This document shows positions 35,667-49,137 of a stretch of DNA of 64,000 bases, in pieces; within the stretch, counting starts at the first letter, position 1, and each line of letters begins with the position of its first letter. The translations under genes and the position numbers were made by a program. The notes beneath the pieces are model-generated. The model had not been told where the DNA came from. It worked only from the letters and a program-made list of their open reading frames with translations, and made no database searches. Source of the DNA: Echinostoma caproni (taxonomy: Eukaryota; Platyhelminthes; Trematoda; Plagiorchiida; Echinostomatidae); the NCBI GenBank assembly GCA_900618425.1, contig UZAN01039580.1, forward strand, positions 76,929 through 140,928, given 5' to 3'.

Positions 35667-38600
35667 GTATTTGTGTTTTCATAATGGTGAAATGCTCAAA
35701 TAGAATAACTCTCCAAAACCTATTATTTCCAAATAATCCCAGTTTGAAGAACCAAGAAAACGAAATAAATTCAGAATTCATTGTCAGACTTAGTAGCATA
35801 AGAATGACAGAATCCCACGTTTTAACTTCAGCATTTTAGTTCACAGCATCGTGTGTTATAAGTTGAAGGGGTTTACTCCATAATCACAGCGACCGAATGT
35901 TTCCGTATGAAAACCGAAACTGCAAATGACGAAGCACACAACACCTTCATGTTAAAAGCGTGGTGTTGACCGAGACGAGAGTAAAACCGCCTTCGTACCT
36001 CGAACCCCAGGGTCTCAAGCATATCGGTGACCGTGATTCAAGCAGCTTGACTGCTACCAAAATCCAATGTTAGTAATTGACAGTTGTAAGACAGAAAGTT
36101 GATTATCATGTTTCTCTTGATAAGTTTCCTCTCACAGAAAAAATATACTAAAACAAGTCGTGTTATATTTTTCGAGTTCATTCACCTGTAATGTCTCGGC
36201 TGGTCTAAAACTTTATTCTTTAGTTATATGCTTTATTTATACCTTGGCAATGGTAGTCATGGTTATAAGTCTAGATTTACGGGTGCAGTCACGTGATGTA
36301 TACAGAGGAACGAATTTATACAAAAACAACGACCTGAAGCAGGTTTTTTTCTATTTGGATGCTTCACCGTCTTGTATACAATCGATTTGAGCTGAAGTGT
36401 GAGTTAAGCTACAAGCAATTGGAGAATGATTTAATCAATTTAAATACGGTCAGTGCACTGTTAAATATCAAATTTTATTCAATATTATCTGACGAAATTG
36501 ATAGGAATAGAAGGTAAAAACAGCCTGAGAGTGATTGACGTTAGGTTTCAAATTGATCTCAACAATGAACTCCCCTAAATTATATTTTGCCGTCAACATG
36601 AGAAAGTTTTAAATGGCAAATGTTTATATTATTTTTCATTGTGTTCATAGTCTTCAACTTTGAGCTGTTATTGTGTTAAGGTGCTCCATTGCAGTGTGCA
36701 ATATTGCACATCGAATTCAAGGCAACATACAACGGCAAAATACGTTTTCTAATTACTTTGTCTACAACCTATCCGGTATCAAGTGATTCGTGGTACGTTT
36801 TGTGTACCGATGAAATTATAGAAAAAATAAGCGATTGGTGGTGGTATGACACTTTTTGAGATAGTGTTTTATTTCCAATGCATCCTTAGCGAAGCTGATC
36901 GATCGATACCGCATAAAGTCCGGTCAGTAAAAAGTATCTGTCATTGGAACTCTCGGTCAGGGAAATATATGCAAATTGGGATGTTTACCACAATTGCTCG
37001 TGTATTTTGATTGGTTCTCAGGCTTTCAGCAAGAAACACTGAATTAGGCCATAACCTACTTTTGGCTGTCATAGTGATAACTTACAGACGTTTGCTAAGC
37101 AGTGGCTACGTATCGGTTTTGTAACTGGTCTCTTAAAGGTATATCCTACAAAAATAATGAGTGTGATCAAATTGTTTGAATCGTGCAAACAGCATCATCG
37201 ATTTAGTCCTGAACGACGGACCTAACGGAGTTCAACATAACCGAGAAACGATTACGTGGAAAAAACTACCAATTCAAATGAGGTTTTAGTAATTCGCATG
37301 CGTCTACACGAAGGTCGGACGCTGCGTTACACTTTGGTATAAGAATCTCGGAACACACCTTAGAATGGTCACCCAGAGATTGAACAAACATACCGAGAAT
37401 TTTTCTTGAATTTGTAAACTTATGTTGCCTTTCAGATCCCCTGTGGTCCCGAATGATGATCTGGAGATAAATGTCTAAAATAACACGACTATAGTGAAAT
37501 TAATTCTGTTATATACATAGAAAAAGACAACGACCATTCGATAAATTTTTTTTTCCTGGTTACCTCTGCCACGCTTAACACATGCTCGCTGTGTGCACCT
37601 AGCACTTACACTCCCAAACAATTTTTAGGTTGTACTACCTCATGAATTGAAAAGAAACAGCCTCCTTATAATCCCTTACTACCTTATTCATTGCATTCCA
37701 TTTAGGTTTGAACTAAGCAACTGTACTCGATAATTTGCACGATCTGATTCCAAAAGCTCTCAGTTGTATACATTTATGTGCAGCCTACATTAAATACTAA
37801 ATGCATAAATGTACATAAAAACATAACTGGCAGAAGAAACGTTGCCGGTGACTAACTTATTGGGACTTTCATCAGAACTGATCCCTGAACGTAAATGGTG
37901 AGATTTATCGCGATTGAAGCTTTTTCAACATACAAGTGGTGTGCACTATTTTTGTGAAAATCGGTGAAAATTTGCTTCAGTTTCCAAGAAAATTGTTTTT
38001 TAATGTTAGCCATTCTAACCATTATGTGTGCCGTTTGATAACTGTATATTTTAGTGTACCAATTCATCTTCTTTCCGTGTCATAAGTGTACACACCTATT
38101 CAACCAGCCAGTGAAACGCATATGCTCATGATTATTTATCATAACGCAGTCGCATACCGCTGACTCATTGAAACCAACGAACCAAGTTGATCAGTAGCTA
38201 CCTGTAGTGAGTGCCTCGGAAAAAACATGACTGATTGCGGGTGATATTCCATAGGTTTATTGATATTATTTCAAAATATTTGCATTTTTCACGTTGTTAG
38301 TCATTTAATTACTGTCTGGCCACATTGTTTCGACATTCGGGGAAATTCTCCTCCGTGTGAGTTGATTCAGAAAATCCAGGCTTTGAGCTGAAAACGTAAC
38401 GACGCACAAGGTCTACTTAATATTGGCATATACGCGTGTGTCCGTATCTGTTAGTGTCTGTCTGCATATTCAACGGGAATGATCATTGGGTTTCTGTACG
38501 ATCTGCACCTGCTATGTGACCGGTACGAGAGAGTAACGCCTAGTACGATAACAGTACTGATGAGGTCAAGCAAAGGGTCGAAACAATCAAAACGATCTCA

Positions 38601-38970
38601 CACTCAGGTCAGAAAACGCTTGGCTCCTCCGCGTGAGTGATACACTTAGGTTCAGTGTTAAACCACAAACTTTGAAAGTCATTCATTCTTTGACGTTTGT
38701 GAAATCTTATCTTGAAAATGTGAAATTATCGAATTCCAAACGCAAGTTGCAAAAGTAGAATCATGCTTTCATCTTTGAAAGTCCGTCAAAATCTTACTGT
38801 TTTTCCTGTTTTATAACGTATTGTTAAGTTCTGCGCTGTAGTGTCAATATCTATTCGACAAAGATAGCACAAAACAATTGACAGTACATATTTTTAAACA
38901 GCGTGGAATTTTCTGTCAAGGGGAATTCGTTTGCAAGTTTAACTTGTTTATAGTGCACAAAGTTGGTGCC

Positions 38971-38994
38971 TATTCAAGTGGATATTCAAGTGGA
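38971..38994. repeat. 12-bp tandem duplication
   Basis: TATTCAAGTGGA occurs twice head to tail. It lies in an otherwise featureless interval. Confidence 0.8.
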
Positions 38995-39534
38995 CAAGGT
39001 CAGCATAACAGTGGTTCTAACTAACTAACTGTCGTCCATCTATCATAAGTCGGTATGTCATCTGACAATTTCTACAGGAACGATGGTGTTTTCCTAAAAG
39101 TTAATTGTTGTTATCAGTATTATTCAAATGAAAAGTTAATAAGATAACGTACTTAACGGCTTCCTTAACGACAAGTAAGAAGGATCAAATAGGGGGTTAC
39201 TTACGTAGGGATATTGTACGCCTGAGCATTTGTTTCTGGGCTTGAACTAAGAAGTCTTTTCCAAAAATGCCGGTTATCTGTTGTTCTAAGAGATATTTAG
39301 CTTTTCCCGACTAACTTTCCGCCTCTCGTCATGAATTAATGAGTGATAGATTTACTGAAGTCTACCAGAAGCTCAAAATAATACTGCTGTTGCGGCAAGC
39401 ATGTATTTATGAATTGTTTATTCAATGCACCATCGTGAAAGTTAGTGATATTTAAATCCCCAAAACACATTTCGCCATCGTTGGACTCCAGCGCTAATCC
39501 CACAATGTGAACCATATTATCTTTGTCTTCTCAG

Positions 39535-39578
39535 ATTTCATCTATGCCGAGCCACCCTATTCTAAATGGATTTACAAA
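39535..39578 (+). CDS. Candidate micro-exon of the 35.6-41.2 kb gene
   Basis: It is flanked by one of the best acceptors in the window (TTATCTTTGTCTTCTCAG) and a near-consensus donor (ACAAA/GTAAAT). The 44 nt read FIYAEPPYSKWIYK, preceded by a phase-1 split codon, and end in phase 0. That is exactly the phase needed to continue into exon 41001-41195. It is too short for any ORF-length criterion and is supported only by its splice sites and phase. Confidence 0.38.
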
Positions 39579-41000
39579 GTAAATGAATATAATACCGCAC
39601 TCCACATTCCCCATTATTAGCTTGCTGATTTGAAAAATACCGTAATAGTACCTTGGGAGAAGCAAGTTATTAAGACTGGATTTTGGATTTCTGCTGGTTA
39701 CAATTCCAAATTTTACAAAATAAACCATAAAACACTGTTAAAAGGCAACCGTGGAATTGTATAACTGAAGATTTATCAGGTACACAAGAACTCACCAATT
39801 CAAGGGCGTCTTTTTTACCAACAAAACTTAAATATTTTGGGGCTAGAAGTATCATCTTAGTTTATAGAGGCTACTGTGAGTTTACACGGCAGAACGGATA
39901 CTTCCTTTATAACCAACTAAATAAAGACATCACCTGATTGAAAAAAATGAGCACAACAAAATAATTTATTTCAACTGCCCTTGATAAAACCCTGTAAAAC
40001 AGTTTTTCAGTTTTATGCAAAATATTCTCCTCATTGGTTATTTCTATCGTCCAATAAGGTGACATTGACCACACGGACTCTAAAACGCACGTTTTTGTCA
40101 GATTTTTAAATGTTCAATCTTTATAATGCAAAGATAAGGGAAAATAAATAACATTTTCCCCATTCAGCAGAGTTCACTTTTCATCCAGTAAATACTTGAA
40201 CGAAAATACTGCTAACGAACATGAAAAAAATCGAACAGTACAACAAAACGAGTAGAGTATGTTATAATTGATTTCGGATAAATTTTAGTTCGGAAGGATA
40301 ATTTACTTCACCGAAAATCACGCATTACTGTTAGATTGGACTGACTCGCTCTGAAACTATCTTATTGCAAAAATCTATTCAATCTAGAAGGAGTTGCGTA
40401 TTTTTCCCAGAATGATTTATTGTTTGTCTAAAAAGTGTCACTTTAAATTGTGACATTTAGGAGAACTTTGAAGTTTGGATCGACCTCAAAGTCCATACTA
40501 CGTGACGTTCCACTCTTTTCCCCATTTTTTGCAATATTTCCATCAAATGATTTATTGTGGAACAAACTGTAATACAATTTGGTGTAACTAGCGTTTTAAA
40601 AGAAAATCTGCGAAGCTCTGCACGTGTGAATTGAATTATAAACTTCATATAAAAGAATGAAACTTTCGTTTCCTTTCAGAATTAAAGTATCCGTTGCACA
40701 CAAATAGAATACACTTCACATGCTTTAGTTACTTCACTAAAACCCAGTGGGCTACGAAAGACATTTTTAAATAGTAATTTTATATAACTTGAATAATGCC
40801 TGTTTGATCAATTTTATACGCTCTCATAGGGTTCAACAGACCACCAAGACATCTAGTTCCTGCGGCAGTCGAATGTAACACATGCACGCCTGACTGTCTG
40901 ACTGAATGTGATAATAAACTGACTCAGTCTTCATTGATTGCGATAGATTTCACTTACAGGTGCTTGTAGGAAACGGTAAACTGGATTCCTGTCATTGTAG

Positions 41001-41195
41001 GTGTGCATTTTAGCAAGTTTGCCTGATGCGTCTACCGGGAATACGATAATCCGACAATGTCCCCTCTTTAAAAACCAAATCGAGGGGAAAATGAGGCAAT
41101 TGGTTCAACTGATCAACTCGTTTAGTCCTCACATCCGGCTTAAAACGGTCGCCATCATTAAGCTGCTGGCACACTGTGCACCTGGGAAAAAGTGA
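41001..41195 (+). CDS. Candidate terminal exon of the 35.6-41.2 kb gene
   Basis: After TTCCTGTCATTGTAG, phase 0, the frame is open for 64 codons to TGA. The peptide is basic and protein-like: VCILASLPDASTGNTIIRQC, then PLFKNQIEGKMRQLVQLINS, and an amphipathic end HIRLKTVAIIKLLAHC. AATAAA at 41278-41283 lies 83 nt past the stop, fitting a short 3' untranslated region. Upstream exon candidates at 39535 and 35609 are phase-compatible. Family unknown. Confidence 0.42.
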   Translation: MCILASLPDASTGNTIIRQCPLFKNQIEGKMRQLVQLINSFSPHIRLKTVAIIKLLAHCAPGKK

Positions 41196-41277
41196 TCAGC
41201 CTCTGCATCTCATTTAGTTCACATGCGTTTCTTTTTCAATGCTGCAGTATTTCCGTTTATCGTCTCGTGAGCACTTA

Positions 41278-41283
41278 AATAAA
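41278..41283 (+). terminator. Polyadenylation signal AATAAA
   Basis: Canonical hexamer 83 nt after the stop codon of the candidate terminal exon 41001-41195. Confidence 0.4.
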
Positions 41284-43142
41284 GGCTGTTTGAGGTAATC
41301 ATAAAATCAGTGTCACAACTATTACAATCGCCGCAACAGGAAATACATTGCCCCGCCTCTCCTATTAGCTATCAGCAAAAACGAGAGCAAATACGAATTT
41401 CTTCATTTCTTCACTAATTTTTCGTGTCTGGTACGATATTATGTGATTCTCAGCAGTTGAGTTTGGGTATCATGACATCTACATACGAAGGTGGAGTCGA
41501 AAATTTTAATTAAAATGCTGAACAATAACTTGCACTAAATAACTAATCTGCTGCACTGGTTCCCGATTGTCCCTCCGTGCATTCCAAAACATTTTTAGTA
41601 TCGTCAACTGAACAATTGATTGTGATTTAACGCACACCGGAATGAATAAATAAACAAGGTTCCACAAAACACCTGGGAGAACAGGTGGACTTGAGTCTAG
41701 GACGTATATCGGTCAGCATTCTCAACACAGGTGTTTTACGGAGCAAGTAGAATATTGAAGGGATACATAGTTCTAACAGTTAATTCACGGGCAGAATTTA
41801 AGATGAATTTAGTCGGGAATAAAAGGTTATTGCGCTGTTCGACGAGAACTGACGCTTTCCAGTGAAGTCAGCAAGAGGTAAAATCATGACAGTCCGTCCT
41901 ACACTTACAATGTTGATTGTGTAGTGTTCTGAGTGCAAACGCCTTCCGTTGGATGACATGTTTACTGAGTAGAAAGTTATAAGCCAAAATATTATTTCTT
42001 GATCAGTTGAATGAGCCAACAGTGATCCATCTTTTAATTATATAATTTGATTCAATTTCTATTTTTCACTGCGTGAATACGGTAAGAACAGGGGAAAGTC
42101 ATGTGAACTTATAGTTTGTGCACCGCTTTGACTCGGCAACTTGCTTGGAATGCATATTTTCCACACTGGTTTATAAAACATGGATAATTCCGTGTGAAGT
42201 GAATCTGGTTCGAACGGCTATCATTTTTTCCTCTCCAATCCGATCACATGAAACATGAATCATTGGCTCAACTGCAAATCTTACAGCATTCACCAAAACA
42301 GTTCACTGGAAAAACCGCTAAATGCCGGTTTTCAAAATTCATAGGTGTTTTACTATTTGAAATTTGCTTTGGTTACACTTATGTCAATCGCCACTGAACA
42401 TAAAACTTGTTTTTTTTAATGGAGAAGCAATTTGCTAAACCCCTCACACCGGTTTTCCACTTTTTGGACATTTTGGAAAACATTAGATATAAACAGTATT
42501 TTCGAAAACTTAAAATCTGTTGTTGACCTCAAACATTGCTTTATGATCCATCTCTACTAATTATTTTCATTAAATTTATTCATAATTCGCAAGGTCAATG
42601 TACCAACCCCTTTGTTATTTTTCAATTGAAAGCAAACAAGTAATGTAGTGCTCAACTAATGTGAAACCTCTAGGCAAATACAGGATGTAACCTACAATGA
42701 ACAAAATTGACCGGTTGGCAAATTAAAAGCCCAGTCATGATGATGTATGCATATGTACGCCAATGGATCTAGAAGCCAAAAGTAATAAGTACACTTATTT
42801 ATGAAAATTTAATTCTGGGTCACTTCTCTGTGCTGATATCGAGACCAAAATATTGACAATCCCAAGTATTTGTTGGCAGTTTGAGTTTCAATCGAAATTA
42901 GGCATGAAATGGTTTTTTTCTCGACAGTTCATAGAAAACTGACAGCTAATTGTTCGGGTGAATCAATCATTGAGGAGTTCAAAACTGTCTAGATCCCGAA
43001 ATGTTTGAAAGACACAAAATTCTTATTGTTACATTCACGTAAATCTGCAGTGAACTCATTTGAACCTTCATGTTTTTCACTCATAATTTCAGTGACGAAA
43101 GACGAACCTAATAAATTGGGATCACCAGTAAACCGTTCACAG

Positions 43143-43386
43143 TCAGTACATAAAGCAGTCAATTAGTTCGGAGAATGCACGGTTTACGTCATGTAGTTTC
43201 TGGGCCAATGATGAAATGAGGTTTTTCTCGGTGCTTGTAGCTATAAATACCCAATTCGTTGGAAGATCTTGAATTTCCACATTAATGTTTGCATCCCCCA
43301 TTTGCTGTGTATTACACTCCTGTTCTTTTACCATACAAAAAGCAACTTCAAACAGAGGACACTTGGCAGATGATAATAATTCAACT
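43143..43386 (-). CDS. Candidate terminal exon, unknown protein
   Basis: On the minus strand, TGTACCTTGTCTCCAG is a good acceptor. From there, in phase 2, 80 codons are open to TGA at 43145-43143. The peptide is strongly protein-like: VELLSSAKCPLFEVAFCMVK, a polar linker, DLPTNWVFIATSTEKNL, and a helical end SSLAQKLHDVNRAFSELID. Upstream of the acceptor the same frame stays open to 43541 but turns into a Leu/Tyr/Met-rich low-quality stretch, as expected of intron. The nearest readable AATAAA on the minus strand is several hundred nucleotides downstream (near 42575). No family recognised. Confidence 0.42.
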
Positions 43387-43794
43387 CTGGAGACAAGGTA
43401 CACAATGGCTCGTAAATAACACATGAGAAAGGAAGAATAATACATCATAGAGATGAGCTCATCGATCAGGTGAATGCTAAATAAATGGACAGTTTTAAGT
43501 AAATAACAACGCTTTATTCTCGGTTTTCGCATTTTTTTCATTTTCTCCGTCGATAATTTCTTTCAATAGACAATTCAATATTCATTCCGAATAAAAAGTA
43601 GTCAATAAATGTAATTTATTTTCATTGGATGAAATGCAGTCGTTCCTATTTCCGTCATGAATAATAAATAAGTAACTCCTGTTTGCCTTATCTTACTGGC
43701 GTCGCACTTGGTGTAACAGTCGATCTGATTTCGACGACAGTTAGAAACAATTGTTCGTATGTTGGTCAGTTTTCCATTTTAATTCATCCTACAG

Positions 43795-43875
43795 ACTGTC
43801 AAATATGCTATCGAGTTAGAGAGCCTACTTCCACCTCCGGTTGCCGACCAACATTTAGCTAGTGATTGCAGATAG
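43795..43875 (+). CDS. Candidate short exon
   Basis: TTTTAATTCATCCTACAG is a strong acceptor, and the phase-0 frame reads TVKYAIELESLLPPPVADQH then LASDC. A possible donor is GCTA/GTGATT. A second frame is also open. It does not join in phase to the 44220 segment using that donor. Confidence 0.2.
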   Translation, partial: TVKYAIELESLLPPPVADQHLASDCR

Positions 43876-44219
43876 CCACATGATCATCGATCGTGGTCCG
43901 GTGGTAGCACTGTTGTCGACCACTGACAGACCTTCTAACAACGAATCGGCCTGTTCTGTCAGAAGCGATTGGCTGAGGTGAATCAAACCGGATTGCACTT
44001 GAGGTCAGTTCTTTCCGTTCAAGGTCTGAAGTCTAGTAGAAGGGATGATGAAGTTTGACGATTGATCTAACGGTTCGAGCCGTCACCTGTCAGCCCGATA
44101 AATGGTGCGAACTGGGACGAGTCCAGCAACAACAATATCAACATCAAAGACAACAAATTATGCTGTCTTCACCGACGGTCGTGCGATTTATCTAACTGAA
44201 TAACCGTGTTTTAATACAG

Positions 44220-44408
44220 GCCGGCCTGATCACGGAAACAAATGATATGTGCATGCGGCTGTCTCATCCCGATTCGTTAATCATGCAAGTGAACATGCCC
44301 GGTAAGAGTGGGTTATGGAGGCCAGATTGGATCCAGGCGACGCCCAAGTGTACTGATTTCTGGACAAATCGGATTTGGCGGCGCAATTGCAACCTTGATA
44401 TTTCTCAG
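44220..44408 (+). CDS. Candidate exon with two alternative 5' splice sites
   Basis: After TGTTTTAATACAG, phase 0, 63 codons are open: AGLITETNDMCMRLSHPDSL, then IMQVNMPG, then KSGLWRPDWIQATPKCTDFW, and so on. Two good donors exist: CCCG/GTAAGAG ending the exon at 44301, or CTCAG/GTAAGAGG ending it at 44408 in phase 0. The longer form joins in phase to the candidate terminal exon at 45615. The last 100 nt are also open in another frame with a hydrophobic segment (SVLISGQIGFGGAIATLIFL). Function unknown. Confidence 0.3.
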
Positions 44409-45614
44409 GTAAGAGGAAAATCGGTGAAAAACCGCAACCCCTCCGTCGTCTTAGCGTGAAGGAATGGGGATAAAATGTGCATTTTACTGCTGATAGCTAA
44501 TGATCAAATGAGATTGATTTCAAACGCACTCCATTTAGAAATTTTAGAGAAGTTGGTGAATTGAATGATCCGCATTATTTTCGATGAAAACTAAAATCCA
44601 CTGTGTAGGTAAACAGATTCGATTTGCATGCAGATTTTGAAACCGGGAACGATTTTTTTCTTAAATACCAAACATATTGCTCCTTGGTCGGAAGAATAAA
44701 TAGGGTGATATTCAAAATCTATCAGATTCACAAAAGAAAACGTGAGTGTGTAAATCATAAAAGATGAAAATTATTTCTTGTTTCTCAATATTTGTTACAA
44801 ACGGGAACCATTGTCAAGAATACTAATTCTTAGTTTTGATATATATAATGTTCGAATCATCTCATAGTTGTCGCGGAAATAAAGCACTTTTAAATTGATG
44901 ACCTAAACGCACACAAATTACCTAATTTGTCAGAATAAACCGTGTTTCGATTTGCACTCAACATGAGCTCATAATTACCTCGCTAGACGCAACTGTTCAA
45001 CCTGTATGATGAATTTTGTCGTTTAGAGAGCAAATAAAACGTGAACTCAAAACCAAGGACGTGAAGTGAGCAGCTGCTTTGAAATTGCTGGTCGTTGTCA
45101 CATTTTTGGATCCAACCGGGCCTTAAAGAGTAGACGAAAGCTAAGTAAGCTGTTCCGTTTTGTCTTTTACACCAATTATAGCACAACCAATCCTGCCTTT
45201 ATTGTATCGGACCTTCCACCCCTCGTCTTAAGTGTAGTCTATAATGGAGTGATTTGTTGAGAAATATTTCAAACTGGAAGACATATTGCAAGGACTTAGT
45301 GATAGGTAGCGTCCAAAACGGTGCACATGAAATGTGAATTACCCCGGCACCCAAATCAAGATGGTGAGTTGTCCTCCACACCAGAGGATGAGAATAATAG
45401 ATTTGCCGTTTTACCGGAACATCCAAAACCCATAAAAGTAAATCTCAGTTTGTGAAGTTATTCTAAAGTGTTGGTAAACGTTCATTTAGGTGAAGATCAC
45501 GGAATATTGTAGGTAAATGTTTGGCTGATGTGGATCACGGAAATAACTATTTTTTCCATTTATTTCCCTTCTATTTTACTTCCTATAATTGAAATTTCAA
45601 TGCCACAATTTCAG

Positions 45615-45779
45615 GAAGGAAGACGCGTTCAATCAAAGGGGCTGCCATGCAACATACAAACACAAAGTCAGGCGATGGCAGCGAGATTAGCACTCCCCCA
45701 TTTACCATTCGCCAATCACCTTGAATTTAGCAAACACTATGCCAACTTTTTAGTTTTCTTCGGCAAAGTGAACCATTAG
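45615..45779 (+). CDS. Candidate terminal exon
   Basis: A long pyrimidine-rich stretch and CCACAATTTCAG precede an open phase-0 frame of 54 codons to TAG: EGRRVQSKGLPCNIQTQSQA, MAARLALPHLPF, and so on. It is phase-compatible with the longer form of exon 44220-44408. No nearby poly(A) signal was seen. Family unknown. Confidence 0.3.
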   Translation, partial: EGRRVQSKGLPCNIQTQSQAMAARLALPHLPFANHLEFSKHYANFLVFFGKVNH

Positions 45780-47092
45780 ATCGAGTAATTCGGTCTTTTG
45801 TTTATTTTAATTTCACTTGAGTTAGTTGAAAGGGATTGCGTTAAACTGTTGGAAATTGTATGAATTCAGTTTTAGAGTAATGGTTTAGGAAAGAAAATAT
45901 TCAGATGATTTTAATTCATTCGTATAAGGCAACTTGCAATTGCTTTGTGTGCTTTCAAAAAACAGGTCCATCTATGAGGTATTGTAACAATTGTCTGTAA
46001 AGGTTTGTGGCAAGCAACATGATTTCTGTGCACCTATTGCAATGCATCAGTGCTTCATTGAAAAAGGTTGAGACTAATGTACAGTTTTAGTCCGATACCA
46101 CCTATAACATAATTGAATATAACACTGATGACACACAAGCATCTTTGGGAAGGTTTAAATCATAAATTCGCATTTGCCTTGCTCCTGGAGAGAGTATTTT
46201 CTCAGTGCATTTCGGAAATGCCCAGGTCCCAAATTATAAGCGCTGAGGAGCCGTGCTGCTATCATTTAATCCGGCAGAATTTGCATTTCTGGTAGAGGAT
46301 TCTTGGATTAATAGGCTTTCTTGACACTTAAAATCGCAATTTATTGTAAGCTGCATATTCAACTCAGTCGCGTTATGAGAAGATGATTAATCTACCTTAC
46401 CAGAAAAACCTGCCCTGATTACGATGGCAGTTTGCAGTCACCGTTAACACCGACTGGGTGCATCTGAAGACAAAATCTGGACACACTGAAATATGTAGTT
46501 CTGGTCAATGCTGGGATGAGATAGTGTGCACTAAGGTGAAAAGAAACATAAAACTTCCCTTTGAAGGTTCTCGACAGTGTGATGAATACTGACTGAAATC
46601 AGCCAGACAGCGTAACTGCAGTAAAGAAAGTGCCGACAGTATCAATTAATAAATAAACTTACATAAAGAAATGAGTAGTCAGAATGATTTTTAGTGGTAT
46701 TTGATTATCTCAGAAAGTAACACAAAGGATGACTGAAAATTCGAGAACCACAAATAGGTACACCATTGTGATATGTGATATATGATAAAATGGAAAATTC
46801 TCTGACGAAATATGGGGATCTGTTTTCTGTTTTATGGGAAAAGTGGCGAATGAATGTATTGGGTATTTAAATCCTGTCTATTCCTGCGTGAACTATTTTA
46901 GAATAGGGACAAATGATAAGTTAAATCCAGTTATTATTAAAATTGATACAAAATAACTGCCAATGATAGACAAAATACTTCTGATGAATGGCTGAATAGG
47001 ACTTCAATTCTCAGCTCTACTTCCCTCATAACTTTTCGAACTACAATTAAACGTTTGCGTCGAAAAACATTCAGTTTCGTTTATTTGCTTAC

Positions 47093-47265
47093 CGAGCAAT
47101 ATTCGCTCTAAAACACAAATTCCAGCATGCAGACCGAAAACAAGGTGATACTTTGTGTACATGTGCCCGTGAATTTTCACAGACTGAGTCATCCATGGTG
47201 CCAGTTCTCTGTCCACGGGAATCCCATTCCTGCCTTGACCACGATTAACACCTTCCTCGCCGTTT
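47093..47265 (-). CDS. Candidate internal exon
   Basis: On the minus strand the frame from about 47265 reads STANGEEGVNRGQGRNGIPV, DRELAPWMTQSVKIHGHMYT, KYHLVFGLHAGICVLERILL, and runs into a consensus 5' splice site (CTCG/GTAAGC, GT at 47092-47091). The acceptor (TAAATAG) is poor. A plus-strand ORF overlaps, so the strand is uncertain. Confidence 0.22.
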
Positions 47266-49137
47266 GCAGTCGATTTTCCTATTTACATCTCCGAAACATC
47301 ACATGTTCCCGTGAAATGACTCACTCAAGTTACCGGATATCCACATTCTAGTTGCGACTGGGCAAAAAAACAGGAAACAGTAGTTTCCATCAGTCCACCT
47401 GAAATCCGCCTGATGAACCGAGTCACAAAAGAGAATGAACAAACCCCCCACCTACCCACCCAACCCCGCGGAATACCCAAAACACACAAAATTTTCACGT
47501 GAACAACTAAGATAGCTTGACTACAAGCTGGCGCGTATACAAATAGAAAAATGGTACCCGAATATGCGCGTGCACGCCCACACAACCAAGCAGACGAATA
47601 CTTCATTCGGTGGATAACGGTTATCTCTAACTCCATCCTCCCCAAGCACCTTCGTGGCACAGCCAGGAAAACCACTTTTCTGTTTCTAGAACTGAGCAGC
47701 AGGAGCTCCCATTTGGGAATACTCGTGGGAAGAAGAAATCGAGTGCAGTGGACGGCTATGAAACTGTTTTTCTCTCGCTATCCCACGTGTCTGTGTTTAT
47801 GTATACGATGCTCGTAAATCGAGGGAATGATGTTCTGATTTCATTCACAAAATCTCCGAGTGTAAATGAATCCCAGACGGCCTAATCCGTATTCTTCTAC
47901 GCACACAAGCGTCCCCATATCCGACATCTGTAAACAGTTCGGAGTAGACAGGTGTTTTTCGTTCCGTTCACGTTCGGAAAAATGAATTTGCACGAACGAT
48001 GATCTGTTCATTGTTCGGCCTTCGTAATGTCAAACAAAATTCACAACACTCCTAGTGGCAGAAAACATTGCTTTATTGATGCATAAGCGTGTGACTTCCA
48101 CACCGGAAACAAATATCTATCTGCCTCATGCGTCTGCACAAAATTCCCTAACTGCGGCCAGGGTTATTAACAGTGTAGTTAAAAACTGACTCATAAGTTA
48201 CTATCAGAACAAATGATATGGCATGATAAAAAGTATCCTCCTTTCAGTAGGTTAATCATGGTGAGCTGTGGTTACCTTTTCCGTGCATTCACTCCTCAGC
48301 AAATTTGACTGTTTTCACTTGTGAGGTCCCGAAATCGATACTAGTTTAAAATAACAGATTTGTACTGATGGTGGGACAAACAACCTTTTGCTCCACGTTC
48401 GCGAAAAGTCCGTTGACGGCGCAATTCATTTTTACTGGACTGGCTTCCAATGAGAGAGACACTAAGTTTCAAGCATGCGTTCCTGCATCTCCACAAGTGG
48501 TGTTTATTATCATCCTCTAGCAAATAAACTTCAAACTACGCAACTCTTACAAGACCGTACAATGCAATTCAATCAGATAAGTGACGAGAATTGTGTTTAT
48601 TTTATTTTCCCATGAACATCAAGCAAATGCTCTCATCAGTGAAATAAATTTTTATCTAGTGGTTGCCGATAACCTATAGGTAATGAAATTATTTCCGCTC
48701 GCTTAAGGTAGATTAACCACAGAAAATATTTTTATTTACGAATTTCAAATTAACTAGGGTATAATTGGCACTTTTGAACTCAAGTTTGTTGCAGGTGCGC
48801 ATGATGTTCTTTTTTATAAATCAAGAACCGTCTTATATCTTTCGAAGTAACTACATGAAATCTGTATTGTCCTCAGACAAATCACCATGTAACTCCATCT
48901 GTCTGGATTATTTATTGTCTTGTCCATGCGTTTACATTTATTCCGCTTTAACGGTGCGACTAACAGGCTGTAATGCGAACTGCTGAAACAGTAGAGTATA
49001 AGTTGTTGTCGTGTTGTTGTAAACTGTCATAATTCTAAAATTGCACACGAAATTTGAACAACCGTGCTATGTTTAACTTTTTTTTGACCTACATTGTCTA
49101 TTTGAGCTAAAAATAAACGTGTCTCTTCTCACATTAG

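Noticed and set aside
44034..44082. Exact A box (TAGTAGAAGGG) and near B box (GGTTCGAGCCG)
   Set aside because: The spacing is only 38 nt, and there is no similarity to the three SINE copies outside the boxes; probably chance or a different, unrecognisable repeat.
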